64,000 bases of DNA from Clostridiaceae bacterium. Its GTDB lineage: Bacteria > Bacillota > Clostridia > Oscillospirales > QAMX01. The notes beneath the pieces are model-generated. The model was not told where the DNA came from. It saw only the letters and a list, made by a program, of their open reading frames with translations, and ran no database searches. Below are positions 34,478 to 43,723 of this stretch, in pieces; the stretch's first letter is position 1, and each line of letters starts with the position of its first letter. The stretch is from positions 196,835-260,834 of the forward strand of contig JAHAYX010000001.1 of NCBI GenBank assembly GCA_018384365.1. The letters run 5' to 3'. Made by a program: the position numbers and the translations under genes.

Positions 34478-35790
34478 AACACGCAGGCTTCACACTTCGC
34501 GCACTGCTGCACGTGCTGGCAGAATATCTTATGGTATTTCCGCTGCTCTTTCTCATCAGCGGTCTGATGCCCGGCAATATGCCGCTCATTTTTCTGCTCT
34601 CCGCGCTTGCCTTTGCCCTGTCCGGCGTTCTCACAAGGCGCTACATCCCCGTTGCGTGGCTGCAGCTGGCCATCGGCCTGCCGCTGTGCATCGGCGCCGC
34701 GCTTTGGCTGGGACTGACTTTCGGATCCCGCGCAGAGCCCGCCACCTATGCCATTCCGGCCATACTCGCGCCCTTTCTCTTTTACCGGGGCAAGCAGCAC
34801 GGCCAGAATGACTGGAATGCCATCCTGCCGACCTATGCTCCCTGCGTCATTATGGTGTTCAATTTCCTTCTCATGGCGCTTGTCAACTATCTGGGCCGGT
34901 TTGCCCGCTTTGTCCCGGTCATCACGCCGATGGGCATCCTGTCTCTGATCGTTTCCTTCTATGCCATGAACTACATCAACCGCTGCAATCTGGCCGATCA
35001 CCAGCGTGCCGCGCAAAATTCTTCCACAGCCGTGTCCCGCAGTCTGTCGCTGCAGAATTCCATTCTGACCGGCATCTTCATGGGACTGGGCGCACTGCTC
35101 TCCTGTATGCCGTGGCTGCTTACCGCCGCGCGCTATCTGCTGAAAGCGGCCGGACTTATCCTGGGGCTGATCCTGGACCTGATTTTCTCGCTGGTTCCCC
35201 CGCTTACAAGCGGTTCCGGCGCCTCGTCCTCCTCGGATGGCTTTCTGCAGGGCGAGTCCAATCCGGGCTGGGACGGTTTCTTCAAGATTATCGCGAATAT
35301 CTTCTTTGTGCTGATCGTTCTGGTTTTCGTTGTGCTGCTGTTTCTTGCCCTTCGCAAGGGACTTCGCCTTCTCAGCCAGCTGCTGCACAATATGCTCGAG
35401 CAAAAGGGCTATATCTCCGGCGACAGCGACAGCTTCGAGGATACGCACGAGTCCATCGTGAACCTTCGCGACCTGCCCCGCAAATACTATAACGATTTAA
35501 AAGACCGGCTCTCCTCGCTCCGCCGCGGCCAACGCTGGAGCGAGCTGACCACCGAAAGCGAGCGCATCCGGTACCTTTACCGTCACTCGCTGAAACGCGC
35601 CGAAAAAGTCGGCTACCGGCACGACACCGCCTATACGCCTCACGAAGCGCTCGGCGAAGCCGCGCAGGAGCTGCCGCAGATTCAGCCCGTCCAGTCGGAT
35701 CTCGCCGCGCAATATGACGTGGTGCGTTATGCGGAGCGGGAACCGCAGCCCGGCGATGCCGAACGCATCCGCGAACAGTCCGGCCTGTAA
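34474..35790 (+). CDS. polytopic membrane protein with DUF4129-like C-terminus
   Basis: The 438-residue protein has about seven to nine hydrophobic segments (residues 8-220 and one at about 270-290) and a soluble C-terminal third. The segment ERIRYLYRHSLKRAEKVGYR followed by TPHEAL resembles DUF4129, which is common in MoxR/DUF58/transglutaminase operons. No transglutaminase domain is present. It likely forms a membrane complex with the DUF58 protein, to which it is translationally coupled. Confidence 0.75.
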   Translation: MKHAGFTLRALLHVLAEYLMVFPLLFLISGLMPGNMPLIFLLSALAFALSGVLTRRYIPVAWLQLAIGLPLCIGAALWLGLTFGSRAEPATYAIPAILAPFLFYRGKQHGQNDWNAILPTYAPCVIMVFNFLLMALVNYLGRFARFVPVITPMGILSLIVSFYAMNYINRCNLADHQRAAQNSSTAVSRSLSLQNSILTGIFMGLGALLSCMPWLLTAARYLLKAAGLILGLILDLIFSLVPPLTSGSGASSSSDGFLQGESNPGWDGFFKIIANIFFVLIVLVFVVLLFLALRKGLRLLSQLLHNMLEQKGYISGDSDSFEDTHESIVNLRDLPRKYYNDLKDRLSSLRRGQRWSELTTESERIRYLYRHSLKRAEKVGYRHDTAYTPHEALGEAAQELPQIQPVQSDLAAQYDVVRYAEREPQPGDAERIREQSGL

Positions 35791-35802
35791 GCACCAAAAA
35801 AG

Positions 35803-35834
35803 AAAAAGCAGAGGAAGCAATTCCTCTGCTTTTT
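35803..35834. terminator. bidirectional terminator
   Basis: A 14-bp stem (35803-35816 with 35821-35834) and GCAA loop with A5 and T5 ends. It serves both the MoxR operon and the convergent dehydrogenase gene. Confidence 0.92.
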
Positions 35835-35835
35835 G

Positions 35836-37101
35836 TCAGCGCTTTTTTCCGTCCCACGAGAGCAAAATCCGTTCCGCCTCGTCATTCCACAGGCCGCCGC
35901 CCGCCTCCACCGCACACGCCAGCGCCGCGAAAAGCGGATCATGTTCGCCCAGGCGCGCAAAATCGGCAATTGCCGTCAGCGGCAGGTCCGCGTGCGTATA
36001 AATCAGCTTCTTTCCGCCGGGAATTTCCGGCAGATGCAGCGTTGTCTCCGCCACGCAGGAAAGCCCGCCAATGTGCGTCACCATGGCAGCCGGCGTGATA
36101 CGTCCCGCCGCCATCAAATCCAGCGATTCCCGCATATCCGCCGTATTGCCGCCGGAGGTTCCGACCACATGGTGCGCGCTGTAATGCACGTCAAAGAAGT
36201 TCACAGAAGCCGAAAATGCCGTGTCCGCCGGCCCGGAAAAGAAATTCAGGCAGCCGTCCTGCCCAAGCAGACGGTCCCCCAGCTCCACAAGCTCCCGCAC
36301 CGGCGCAAATACGATCACATCATCAAAATGTCCGCCCGCCGTGCGAACCAAAGCCTCTGCCGGGTCGGCCATACCGCGCGTATTCACATAGTGGAGCGCC
36401 ACACCCTGCCGTGCAGCCTCCTCCGGCGGATAAATCCGGCGTGCGCGGTCAAGACGTTCCCCGTCAATATCCGTCACCACTAAAACGGACGGACGGCGGC
36501 TGCCATGCAGCGCATAATCAATCGCGCCAAGCCCCATCGGACCTGCCGAAGCCAGCAGCGCCATGCGTCCGCCCTGCCGGATCCCCATTTCGTGCGTGTA
36601 GGAAAGCGGCCGCGTGTGATACATCGCATGGAAGGTTCCCACGATGCAGCTCATCGGCTCCGAAAGAGACCCGCCGAAGTAATTCCCGCCGCGATAGGGC
36701 AGCAGGCAGTCCTGCTCCATCACACAGGCAGGGATCACCACATATTCCGCGCTGCCGCCGATATACGGAAAAGAATACCCCGGCGTCAGGTACGGATCCT
36801 CCGGCAGATTCAGCGCCACCTGCACGGTAAAGCGCTCGCCCGGTGCATAGCGATCCTGCCAACGCCTGCCGATTTTCAACAATTCGCCGCAGAATTCATG
36901 CCCGATCATGGTCGGATGCTCTGCCACATCATCCGGCACCCGTTTGTGCGCCGCGCCCAGCACGCAGGCCTTGTACGACGACATACAAATGGAGTCCGTC
37001 ACAATTTTCGCAAGAATTTCATCCTCCCGAATCTCCGGAAGTTCCACCTCCTCCAGCCGTAAATCCGCCACGCCATGCAATCTCACTGCCCTGGTACGCA
37101 A
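35836..37101 (-). CDS. zinc-dependent alcohol dehydrogenase, L-sorbose-1-phosphate reductase-like
   Basis: The 421-residue protein is a medium-chain dehydrogenase. Catalytic zinc ligands appear as Cys39 (SICMSS) and His67-Glu68 (IGHEFCGE); the structural zinc Cys4 loop is missing. HKRVPDD and the overall length match the SorE group, which reduces L-sorbose-1-phosphate; the physiological substrate here is unproven. Rossmann motif is ASAGPMGLGAI. The start is TTG 37101, eight bases after GGAGG. Confidence 0.8.
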   Translation of the reverse strand: MRTRAVRLHGVADLRLEEVELPEIREDEILAKIVTDSICMSSYKACVLGAAHKRVPDDVAEHPTMIGHEFCGELLKIGRRWQDRYAPGERFTVQVALNLPEDPYLTPGYSFPYIGGSAEYVVIPACVMEQDCLLPYRGGNYFGGSLSEPMSCIVGTFHAMYHTRPLSYTHEMGIRQGGRMALLASAGPMGLGAIDYALHGSRRPSVLVVTDIDGERLDRARRIYPPEEAARQGVALHYVNTRGMADPAEALVRTAGGHFDDVIVFAPVRELVELGDRLLGQDGCLNFFSGPADTAFSASVNFFDVHYSAHHVVGTSGGNTADMRESLDLMAAGRITPAAMVTHIGGLSCVAETTLHLPEIPGGKKLIYTHADLPLTAIADFARLGEHDPLFAALACAVEAGGGLWNDEAERILLSWDGKKR

Positions 37102-37134
37102 AACGCTCGCCTCCGCATCGCCTTAATTGCTCCG

Positions 37135-37163
37135 ATTATACTCCCGTTTCCGCAGAAAAGCAA
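37135..37163 (-). promoter_or_regulatory. promoter of SorE-like gene
   Basis: Minus strand TTGCTT (37163-37158) and TATAAT (37140-37135), 17-base spacer. Confidence 0.7.
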
Positions 37164-37191
37164 AACGTTTTTGAATTTTCATCCGGAATAC

Positions 37192-37221
37192 TGTCAAAGC
37201 GCCGCCGGGTTGTGCTATAAT
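37192..37221 (+). promoter_or_regulatory. promoter of CPBP protease gene
   Basis: TGTCAA (37192-37197) and TATAAT (37216-37221) with an 18-base spacer. It is divergent from the SorE-like promoter, 29 bases away. Confidence 0.55.
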
Positions 37222-37264
37222 ATACGGGAACTCTTCAAAATCACTCCGGAAATCAGGTGACAGC

Positions 37265-38137
37265 ATGATCAAAAATTTCCTTGTCAATGTCTTAAAGGGG
37301 CTCTGCTATCTGGCGCTTTATCTTGCCTCGCAGAGCATCGCTTCCTATCTGGTTGTGTTTGTCACAGCCCTTGTCATGACCCTGCAAAACCCCGCCCTGC
37401 TTGAAACCGAGACCGGCATGAACACCCTGATCGGCAATGTTTATGACGCCGCCCTCTCCAATTCCTCGCTCATCCTGATTCTTGCCTCCGCAATTCTGCT
37501 GCTGATCCTGATTGTCTTTTTCCGGGCACGCGGCAAACGGCTCACGCAGGAAACCTGGCTGCTGCCGGTTCACATCCGTTCTCTGTGGCCCGCCGCACTG
37601 GCAGGTGCAGCGTTGGCGCTTGTCGTCTGCTATGGCATCAGCTGGATTCCCTGGCCGGAGAGCTTCCTTACCTCCTATGAGGAGCTTTACGCCGTGTCAA
37701 ACGACGACAGTATCCTCTGCCTGATCGCGACCGTGCTGGTCGCACCGGTCATTGAGGAGCTCGTTTTCCGCGGTCTGGTGTTCACGCGCTTCTGCCGTGC
37801 CATGCCCGCGCCCGCTGCATTGATTCTCGCTGCAACGATATTCGGCGCCATGCACGGCACACTTCTGTGGGCCTCGTATGGCTTCATCGGCGGCGTTGCC
37901 ATGACGCTCGTTTATATGAAATACCGCTCGCTGTATGCCCCCATGCTGCTTCACAGCGTTTTCAACATTGTCGGCGGCTATCTGATTGCGTATCTGGTCT
38001 TTCCGTCCGCGATTTACGACGTCGCGCTGTTCGGACTGGCCCTTGCCGTGCTGGCCGCGCTTGCCCTTTATATGTACCGGATGCCGCGCGCCAAAATCGA
38101 CCGTGTACCGCGCGGATACCCGTCACAATCCCTGTAA
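37265..38137 (+). CDS. CPBP family intramembrane metalloprotease
   Basis: The 290-residue membrane protein has eight or so hydrophobic segments. The glutamic-type CPBP (Abi) motifs are clear: EELVFRG (about 163-169, EExxxR), FGAMHG (about 197-202) and HSVFN (about 230-234). The family includes CAAX-processing and bacteriocin-immunity proteases; no bacteriocin gene lies nearby. AGGTGA precedes ATG 37265. Confidence 0.88.
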   Translation: MIKNFLVNVLKGLCYLALYLASQSIASYLVVFVTALVMTLQNPALLETETGMNTLIGNVYDAALSNSSLILILASAILLLILIVFFRARGKRLTQETWLLPVHIRSLWPAALAGAALALVVCYGISWIPWPESFLTSYEELYAVSNDDSILCLIATVLVAPVIEELVFRGLVFTRFCRAMPAPAALILAATIFGAMHGTLLWASYGFIGGVAMTLVYMKYRSLYAPMLLHSVFNIVGGYLIAYLVFPSAIYDVALFGLALAVLAALALYMYRMPRAKIDRVPRGYPSQSL

Positions 38138-38190
38138 AACTGCTTTCCCCGCTCCCCGGCGGCCTATAACCATCGTTTTTCGGAGGCACT

Positions 38191-39411
38191 ATGCAAAAAA
38201 TTGAACTGCTCGCGCCCGCAGGTGATCTGGAATGTCTGGAAACGGCGCTCTATTTCGGTGCGGACGCCGTTTATCTCGGCGGGCCGAAGCTGCAGCTGCG
38301 CGCCGCAAACGTGGGATTCACCATGGAAGCGCTCGCGCGCGCCGTTGAAACGGCGCATCGCGCCGGCCGCAAGCTGTATGTCACCGTGAACTCCTTTGCA
38401 ACCAACGCAGAAATCGCGGAGGTCGGCGCCTATGCGCAGGAACTGGACGCGCTTGGCGTGGATGCTGCCATTGTGTCCGATATCGGCGTGATTGCCGAAA
38501 TGAAGAAAGCCGCGCCGTCGCTTCCCATCCATGTCAGCACGCAGGCAAACTGCGGCAATTACGCTGCCGCACAGGTGTACCGCGCGCTCGGCGCCTCCCG
38601 CATTGTCCTCGCGCGCGAAATGACGCTTGACGCCATCGCCCAGCTGCGCGCCCGTGTGCCGGAAGATGTGGAGCTGGAGGCTTTTGTCCACGGCGCCATG
38701 TGTATGTCCTATTCCGGCCGTTGCATGATCAGCGCCTATCTCACGGGACGCGGCGCCAACCGCGGTGCCTGTGCCCAGCCCTGCCGTTGGCGTTATGCGC
38801 TTGTGGAAGAAACACGCCCCGGCGAATATTTCCCCGTTTTCGAGGACGAACGCGGCACCGCCATCCTCAGCTCGCGCGATCTGTGTGCCGTATCGTTTCT
38901 GGACCGGCTGGCAGAGGCCGGCGTCTCCTCCTTCAAGATCGAAGGGCGCATGAAGTCGCCCTATTACGTCGCAACGGTTGTGAATGTCTACCGCCGTGCG
39001 TTGGATGCGCTCTCCCGCGGCGAAGCGCCGGATATTCCCGCACTGATGCGCGAACTGGGCGCCGCCAGCCACCGAACCTTCTCGCGCGGCTTCTACTTCG
39101 GCGAGATCCCCACGGAATCCGCCGCCGGCGACGGCTATGTGCAGGACTGCACCTTTGCGGGCGTCGTTCGTGCGGCCGAGCCCGGACGCATTACCTTTGA
39201 ACAGCGCAACCGCATTCGCGCCGGCGACCGGCTTGAGGTTCTCTCGCCCTCCCTCACGGATGCCGCCTTTACGGTCGGTTCCATGACCGACCCCTCGGGT
39301 GCGGAAACGGATGACGCGCGTCTGCCTGCCGCCCTTTACAGCACAGCTTGCCCGCTCGCGCTTGCCCCCGGCGATATTCTGCGGATCCGCCGTCCGGAAA
39401 AACGGCCGTAA
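38191..39411 (+). CDS. peptidase U32 family protein
   Basis: The 406-residue protein starts MQKIELLAPAGDLECL and has the U32 signature EAFVHGAMCMSYSGRCMIS (about 155-173) plus CAQPCRW, whose four cysteines are those thought to hold an iron-sulfur cluster. Members (TrhP/RlhA type) hydroxylate tRNA or rRNA with prephenate-derived chemistry; collagenase-like activity is an older label. GGAGG lies close upstream of ATG 38191. Confidence 0.92.
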   Translation: MQKIELLAPAGDLECLETALYFGADAVYLGGPKLQLRAANVGFTMEALARAVETAHRAGRKLYVTVNSFATNAEIAEVGAYAQELDALGVDAAIVSDIGVIAEMKKAAPSLPIHVSTQANCGNYAAAQVYRALGASRIVLAREMTLDAIAQLRARVPEDVELEAFVHGAMCMSYSGRCMISAYLTGRGANRGACAQPCRWRYALVEETRPGEYFPVFEDERGTAILSSRDLCAVSFLDRLAEAGVSSFKIEGRMKSPYYVATVVNVYRRALDALSRGEAPDIPALMRELGAASHRTFSRGFYFGEIPTESAAGDGYVQDCTFAGVVRAAEPGRITFEQRNRIRAGDRLEVLSPSLTDAAFTVGSMTDPSGAETDDARLPAALYSTACPLALAPGDILRIRRPEKRP

Positions 39412-39452
39412 GCGGCGAATCTCCGGTGATTTGCGAAAATGATGCAAAAATG

Positions 39453-39493
39453 TCCCGCATGACAGGGTTTTTCCCTTGCCATGCGGGATTTTT
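39453..39493 (+). terminator. terminator after U32 gene
   Basis: A long stem (39453-39467 with 39473-39487, one mismatch) followed by T5. It is also usable by the convergent ABC operon. Confidence 0.88.
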
Positions 39494-39497
39494 CTCA

Positions 39498-41273
39498 TTA
39501 GTCAAGCTGTGCGGTGTAAAGGTCGTAATACCGGCCGTGCAGGGCAAGCAATTCGTCGTGCGTGCCATTTTCCACAATCTGCTTATCCGCAACATAGAGG
39601 ATGCGGCAGTTTTTGATGGTGGACAAGCGATGCGCGATGATGAAGGACGTGCGGCCCTTCAAAAGTGCCTGCAGACCCTGCTGCACCAGCAGTTCCGTCT
39701 TGGTATCAATGGCGGAGGTTGCTTCGTCCAGGATCAGAATACGCGGATCAGCCAGAAGCGTACGTGCAAAACTGATCAGCTGCCGCTGACCGGCGGACAG
39801 AGAGGAGCCGCGCTCCTTCACTTCCGTATGATAGCCATCCGGAAGCTGGCTGATGAAGTCGTCCGCATGCACGGCGCGCGCAGCTTCATACACTTCCTCG
39901 TCCGTTGCGTCCAGGCGGCCATAGCGGATGTTGTCCATGATAGTGCCTGTAAAGAGGAAGGTGTCCTGCAGCATCATGCCCATCTGCGAACGCAGGGAGG
40001 AAATCTTCACATCATAGATGGAATGGCCGTCTATGGTAATGGAGCCCTCCTGAATGTCATAGAAACGGGCCAGCAAACTGACAACCGTACTTTTTCCGGC
40101 GCCTGTCGGACCAACCAGCGCGATGGATTCGCCCGGTTCCGCGCAGAGATTCAAGTGTTCCAGCACGTTTACACCCTTTTCGTAAGCAAACGTGACGTCG
40201 CGGAACTCCACGCGGCCCTTCACCTCCGGAAGCGCCGTCGCGCCTTCGTGGTCGTCGATGGAAATCGGTTCATCAAGCACCTCGAAAATGCGTTCGAGGT
40301 ATGCAGTGGTGTTGATCAGGTTGTTATACAGGTTGCCCAGCATCTGAATCGGCATCCAGAAGCGGAACACATAACCGATAAAGGTTAAAATCGTACCCAG
40401 CGAAATATCCGCAAAGATATTTGCCGCTGCGGAATAGTAAATGCCAAGCTTTACCGTATCGGAAAGCAGTCCGATCACCGGCCAGATCGTTCCGCTGATG
40501 AGCACGGATTTCATCCAGGCGTTGCGCACGTCCTGCGCCAGGCCGCTGTAAATGCCATAGTTCACTTCCTCGCGGTCAAAGCTCTGCGTCACCTTCATGC
40601 CGTTGATGGACTCATGCAGATAGGCGTTGATGTTGGAGTTTTTATTGGAGAGCTTCTGGCGGGCGCGGCGCTGCGGCGATTTGATCAATACAATGAAGAT
40701 CACGAATACCGGCATGGTGGCCAGCGTCAGAAGCGTCAGCTTCGGACTTGTGATGAACATGAACACAATAATCGCCATCAAGCTGAAAAGTTCCAGAATG
40801 ATATTAACGATACCATTTGAAAGGAAATCTGCAACCGAGTTGACGTAGTTGACAACGCGAACCAGGATTTTGCCGTGCGGGCGCGTATCATAATAGTCAA
40901 ACGGCAGTTTTTGCAGGTGCTCAAACAGGTCGTGACGGATTTCGGAAATGATCGTCTGTCCGACACGGGTTGTGATGAGCACGCGCCAGCGGTTAATCAG
41001 GATGATCAGTGCAACGATCACCACAAAGCAGGCCGCCATGACGAACAGTCCGCGAATGTTCCCGGCCGGGATGTATTTATCCACGACTAAACCGGAGAAC
41101 TGCGGCGTAATCAGGCTCAGGATCGTGGAAACCACGCTCAGGAGCAGGGCAAAGATCAGGCTTTTGCCATAGCGCTTGATATACTTGAAGGATCGTTTCA
41201 GATGGGTCGAGTCAAACGGGCTTTCCAGTTCCTCGTCCACATTGAATTTATTGCGTTTTTTCTTAATATCCAT
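39498..41273 (-). CDS. heterodimeric ABC exporter, subunit with catalytic Walker B
   Basis: The 591-residue protein is one transmembrane domain (six segments, about 25-310) fused to an ATPase. Walker A is GPTGAGKST, Walker B ILILDEATSAID with the catalytic Glu, but the signature is the non-standard LSAGQ. Its partner gene has the reverse arrangement, so together they form one proper and one degenerate ATP site, as in TM287/288 or BmrCD. The substrate is unknown; multidrug or lipid export is typical. ATG 41273 overlaps the partner's stop by one base (TGATG). Confidence 0.93.
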   Translation of the reverse strand: MDIKKKRNKFNVDEELESPFDSTHLKRSFKYIKRYGKSLIFALLLSVVSTILSLITPQFSGLVVDKYIPAGNIRGLFVMAACFVVIVALIILINRWRVLITTRVGQTIISEIRHDLFEHLQKLPFDYYDTRPHGKILVRVVNYVNSVADFLSNGIVNIILELFSLMAIIVFMFITSPKLTLLTLATMPVFVIFIVLIKSPQRRARQKLSNKNSNINAYLHESINGMKVTQSFDREEVNYGIYSGLAQDVRNAWMKSVLISGTIWPVIGLLSDTVKLGIYYSAAANIFADISLGTILTFIGYVFRFWMPIQMLGNLYNNLINTTAYLERIFEVLDEPISIDDHEGATALPEVKGRVEFRDVTFAYEKGVNVLEHLNLCAEPGESIALVGPTGAGKSTVVSLLARFYDIQEGSITIDGHSIYDVKISSLRSQMGMMLQDTFLFTGTIMDNIRYGRLDATDEEVYEAARAVHADDFISQLPDGYHTEVKERGSSLSAGQRQLISFARTLLADPRILILDEATSAIDTKTELLVQQGLQALLKGRTSFIIAHRLSTIKNCRILYVADKQIVENGTHDELLALHGRYYDLYTAQLD

Positions 41274-43018
41274 CAGTTGGCACCTCCTTCCTCGGTGATG
41301 CCGTTCTGCAGACAATAAACGCTGTAATAATAACCGCGTTTTTTGAGCAGTTCCTCATGCGTGCCGTATTCGGAAACGCGGCCGTTTTCCAGAATGTAAA
41401 TGCAGTCGGCGTCCTTTACGGAAGAAATACGCTGCGCAACAATCAGCGTCGTGGCCTTTTTCTTTCTGGCGCGCAGACGCTCCTGGATATAGGCCTCCGT
41501 ATCCATATCCACAGCCGAGGTCGTGTCATCCAGAATCAGGATCGGCGTGTCATAGGCAAGCGCACGGGCCAGCGCAATGCGCTGCTTCTGTCCGCCGGAA
41601 AGGCCCACGCCGCGCTCACCGATGATAGTCTCATAGCCATCCGGCATACGGCGGATAAAGCTGTCTGCGTCTGCGTCCGTCGCGCACTCGATCACGCGTT
41701 CCTCTGCCAGATCCGGATTGCCATAGGAGATGTTCGCGTCAATCGTTTCCGAGAAGAGGAAAACATCCTGCATACTCATGCCAACAATACTGTGCAGTGC
41801 GTGCAGGTCATATTTGCGCACATCCACGCCGTCAATCAGGACAGAGCCTCGGGAAGTATCCATAAAGCGCGGGATCAGCGACACCAATGTGGATTTGCCG
41901 CAGCCGGTCGGACCCATAATGCCGATGGTCTGTCCCGGTTTGGCCTTCAGATTGATATCCATCAGCACCGGAGCCTTCCCGGAGGGATATTTATACTCCA
42001 CATGGCGAAATTCGATTTCACCCTTCGGCTCCTTTGGCACATAGGGATGCTCCGGGTTCTCAATATCCGGCTTTGCATAATAAATCGTCATGATTTTCTC
42101 TGCGGAGGCCAGGAAACGCTGGTAATCATTGATGACGGTGCCGAACATATTCATGGGGCGGTTCAGACCCCATGCCATGGACAGGAACAGGCTCAGTGTA
42201 CCCAATGTCATCGAGCCATTGATACAGAAAATTCCGCCGAAAAGCAGCAGAACCACGGTCAGACAGTTGGAAAATCCGTCCAGAATCGGTGCATACCGCT
42301 GCCAGGTGCGGGTCGTGTTGATGGAAGCGTCGCGGAAGGCGCGGTTCTTTTCCTCAAAGCGTTCCAGTTCGTAATCTTCCCGCACAAATGCCTTGACCAC
42401 GCGGTTGCCGGAGATGTTTTCCTGCACCAGCGTATTGAGCTGAGAAACGCTTTCGCGCACGCGATTATGCGCAGGGCGCATATTCCTTCGAACCTTCACA
42501 GTCATAAGAACCGTAAAGGGCGTGAAAATCATCGCCATCAGCGCGAGTTTCCAGTTGAAAATCAGGAAAACAATCAGGGTTGCAAAGAATGTCAGCAAGT
42601 TGGTGATGGTCTGCGGGATCAGAAAAATTGTAAAATGCCGCACCCAGTCCAGGTCGCCGGTCAGCTTCATCATCAAATCGCCGGTACGGTTTGCACCGTA
42701 ATAATTCTGATCCATAATCTGCAGCTTGGCGTACAACTGCTTGCGCAAATCGCGCTCCGTATTCTGCGATCCCAGTTCCAGCAAAAATTGCGATGCGTAT
42801 GTAAAGATCACAAACAAAATTGCGCAGGCAATTGCTATGGCGCACAGCGGCAACAGTTTTTCCGCCTGTCCGCCTTCAATAACGTCGTCAATGATCCGTG
42901 CATACACAATCGGGCTGATGATATTAAACCCGACGCACAGGACACTGAGCAGCATGCCGATGATCATTTTCCCGTAGTTTTCCCGTGCGGTACTCATGAC
43001 CCACTTGACAGGACCCAA
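41273..43018 (-). CDS. heterodimeric ABC exporter, subunit with degenerate Walker B
   Basis: The 581-residue protein has a six-segment membrane domain and an ATPase with Walker A GPTGCGKST, canonical signature LSGGQKQR, but Walker B ILILDDTTSAVD, where Asp replaces the catalytic Glu. This is the degenerate half of the transporter. The start is TTG 43018, nine bases after GGAGGT; ATG 42997 (MSTARENYG) is an alternative. It is transcribed from a promoter about 175 bases upstream. Confidence 0.92.
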   Translation of the reverse strand: MGPVKWVMSTARENYGKMIIGMLLSVLCVGFNIISPIVYARIIDDVIEGGQAEKLLPLCAIAIACAILFVIFTYASQFLLELGSQNTERDLRKQLYAKLQIMDQNYYGANRTGDLMMKLTGDLDWVRHFTIFLIPQTITNLLTFFATLIVFLIFNWKLALMAMIFTPFTVLMTVKVRRNMRPAHNRVRESVSQLNTLVQENISGNRVVKAFVREDYELERFEEKNRAFRDASINTTRTWQRYAPILDGFSNCLTVVLLLFGGIFCINGSMTLGTLSLFLSMAWGLNRPMNMFGTVINDYQRFLASAEKIMTIYYAKPDIENPEHPYVPKEPKGEIEFRHVEYKYPSGKAPVLMDINLKAKPGQTIGIMGPTGCGKSTLVSLIPRFMDTSRGSVLIDGVDVRKYDLHALHSIVGMSMQDVFLFSETIDANISYGNPDLAEERVIECATDADADSFIRRMPDGYETIIGERGVGLSGGQKQRIALARALAYDTPILILDDTTSAVDMDTEAYIQERLRARKKKATTLIVAQRISSVKDADCIYILENGRVSEYGTHEELLKKRGYYYSVYCLQNGITEEGGAN

Positions 43019-43191
43019 TGTGACACTACCTCCTCACTCTTCCTCCCCGGAAGGGGAGCCCCTCGGCTCTCGCCGATCCATCTTCACCGGGCGGTCTCTG
43101 CCCGCGCCGCCTGCTGCACAGTCCGGAAACAGACAAAACCGGTGTGCGCGCCGGGTTGGGACAATACCGCCATTATTCATAATATTGTTAT
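43019..43191 (-). other. long leader of ABC exporter operon with hairpin and possible 15-codon leader peptide
   Basis: The leader is about 170 bases. A 15-codon frame (43081-43034, MDRREPRGSPSGEEE) ends just before the ribosome site of the TTG start, and its coding sequence spans strong GC hairpins (around 43044-43076, e.g. CCCC/GGGG). It may be a translational attenuator, but its own ribosome site is poor. No other gene was seen in the 43019-43423 gap. Confidence 0.3.
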
Positions 43192-43220
43192 ATAATACCC
43201 ATGAATTTTTAAAATGTCAA
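43192..43220 (-). promoter_or_regulatory. promoter of ABC exporter operon
   Basis: Minus strand TTGACA (43220-43215) and TATTAT (43197-43192) with a 17-base spacer. An imperfect A/T-rich dyad (about 43171-43196) overlaps the -10 and start point and could be a repressor site, e.g. for a MarR-like protein. Confidence 0.75.
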
Positions 43221-43423
43221 GATATGAAAACACGTGGATAATGTTTTGTAATTTGCCGAATTTCGTTGTTTTCTGTTAGTTTTTCCGCGTATTTTTTCGC
43301 AAAAATAGTAAAAATCCAGCATTTGCACTTTCTGCCATCCGGAACTATTTTGACACAAAGTTCAAGCAGTATTTACTTTTGTGGTTTAATATGATAAAAT
43401 ATCTTCAAGAGGTGATATCTGCC

Positions 43424-43723
43424 ATGAACGATAAGCTGAAAACGGAACATATGAATGCGCTTTTCCAGGCAATTCTTTCCTTAAAAGATCTGGACGAGTG
43501 CTATGCATTTTTTGAAGATCTCTGCACAGTGACGGAGTTAAAGGCCATGGAACAGCGCTTTGAGGTTGCCCTGATGCTTTCCAAAGGGCACGTATATGGC
43601 GACGTCGTGCGCACCACCGGCGCGTCGACCGCAACGATCAGCCGCGTGAACCGCAGCCTGAATTACGGCAGCGACGGCTACCGCACGGTGATTGCGAGGC
43701 TTGAGGAAAATGGAAGCATATAG
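43424..43723 (+). CDS. YerC/YecD family TrpR-related protein
   Basis: The 99-residue protein has the TrpR-like fold: LCTVTELKAMEQRFEVALML followed by the helix-turn-helix VVRTTGASTATISRVNRSL. The family name is TrpR-related YerC/YecD; targets are unknown. AGAGGTGAT precedes ATG 43424. TTGACA occurs at 43350 but a matching -10 is not clear. It overlaps the methyltransferase gene by 14 bases. Confidence 0.87.
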   Translation: MNDKLKTEHMNALFQAILSLKDLDECYAFFEDLCTVTELKAMEQRFEVALMLSKGHVYGDVVRTTGASTATISRVNRSLNYGSDGYRTVIARLEENGSI

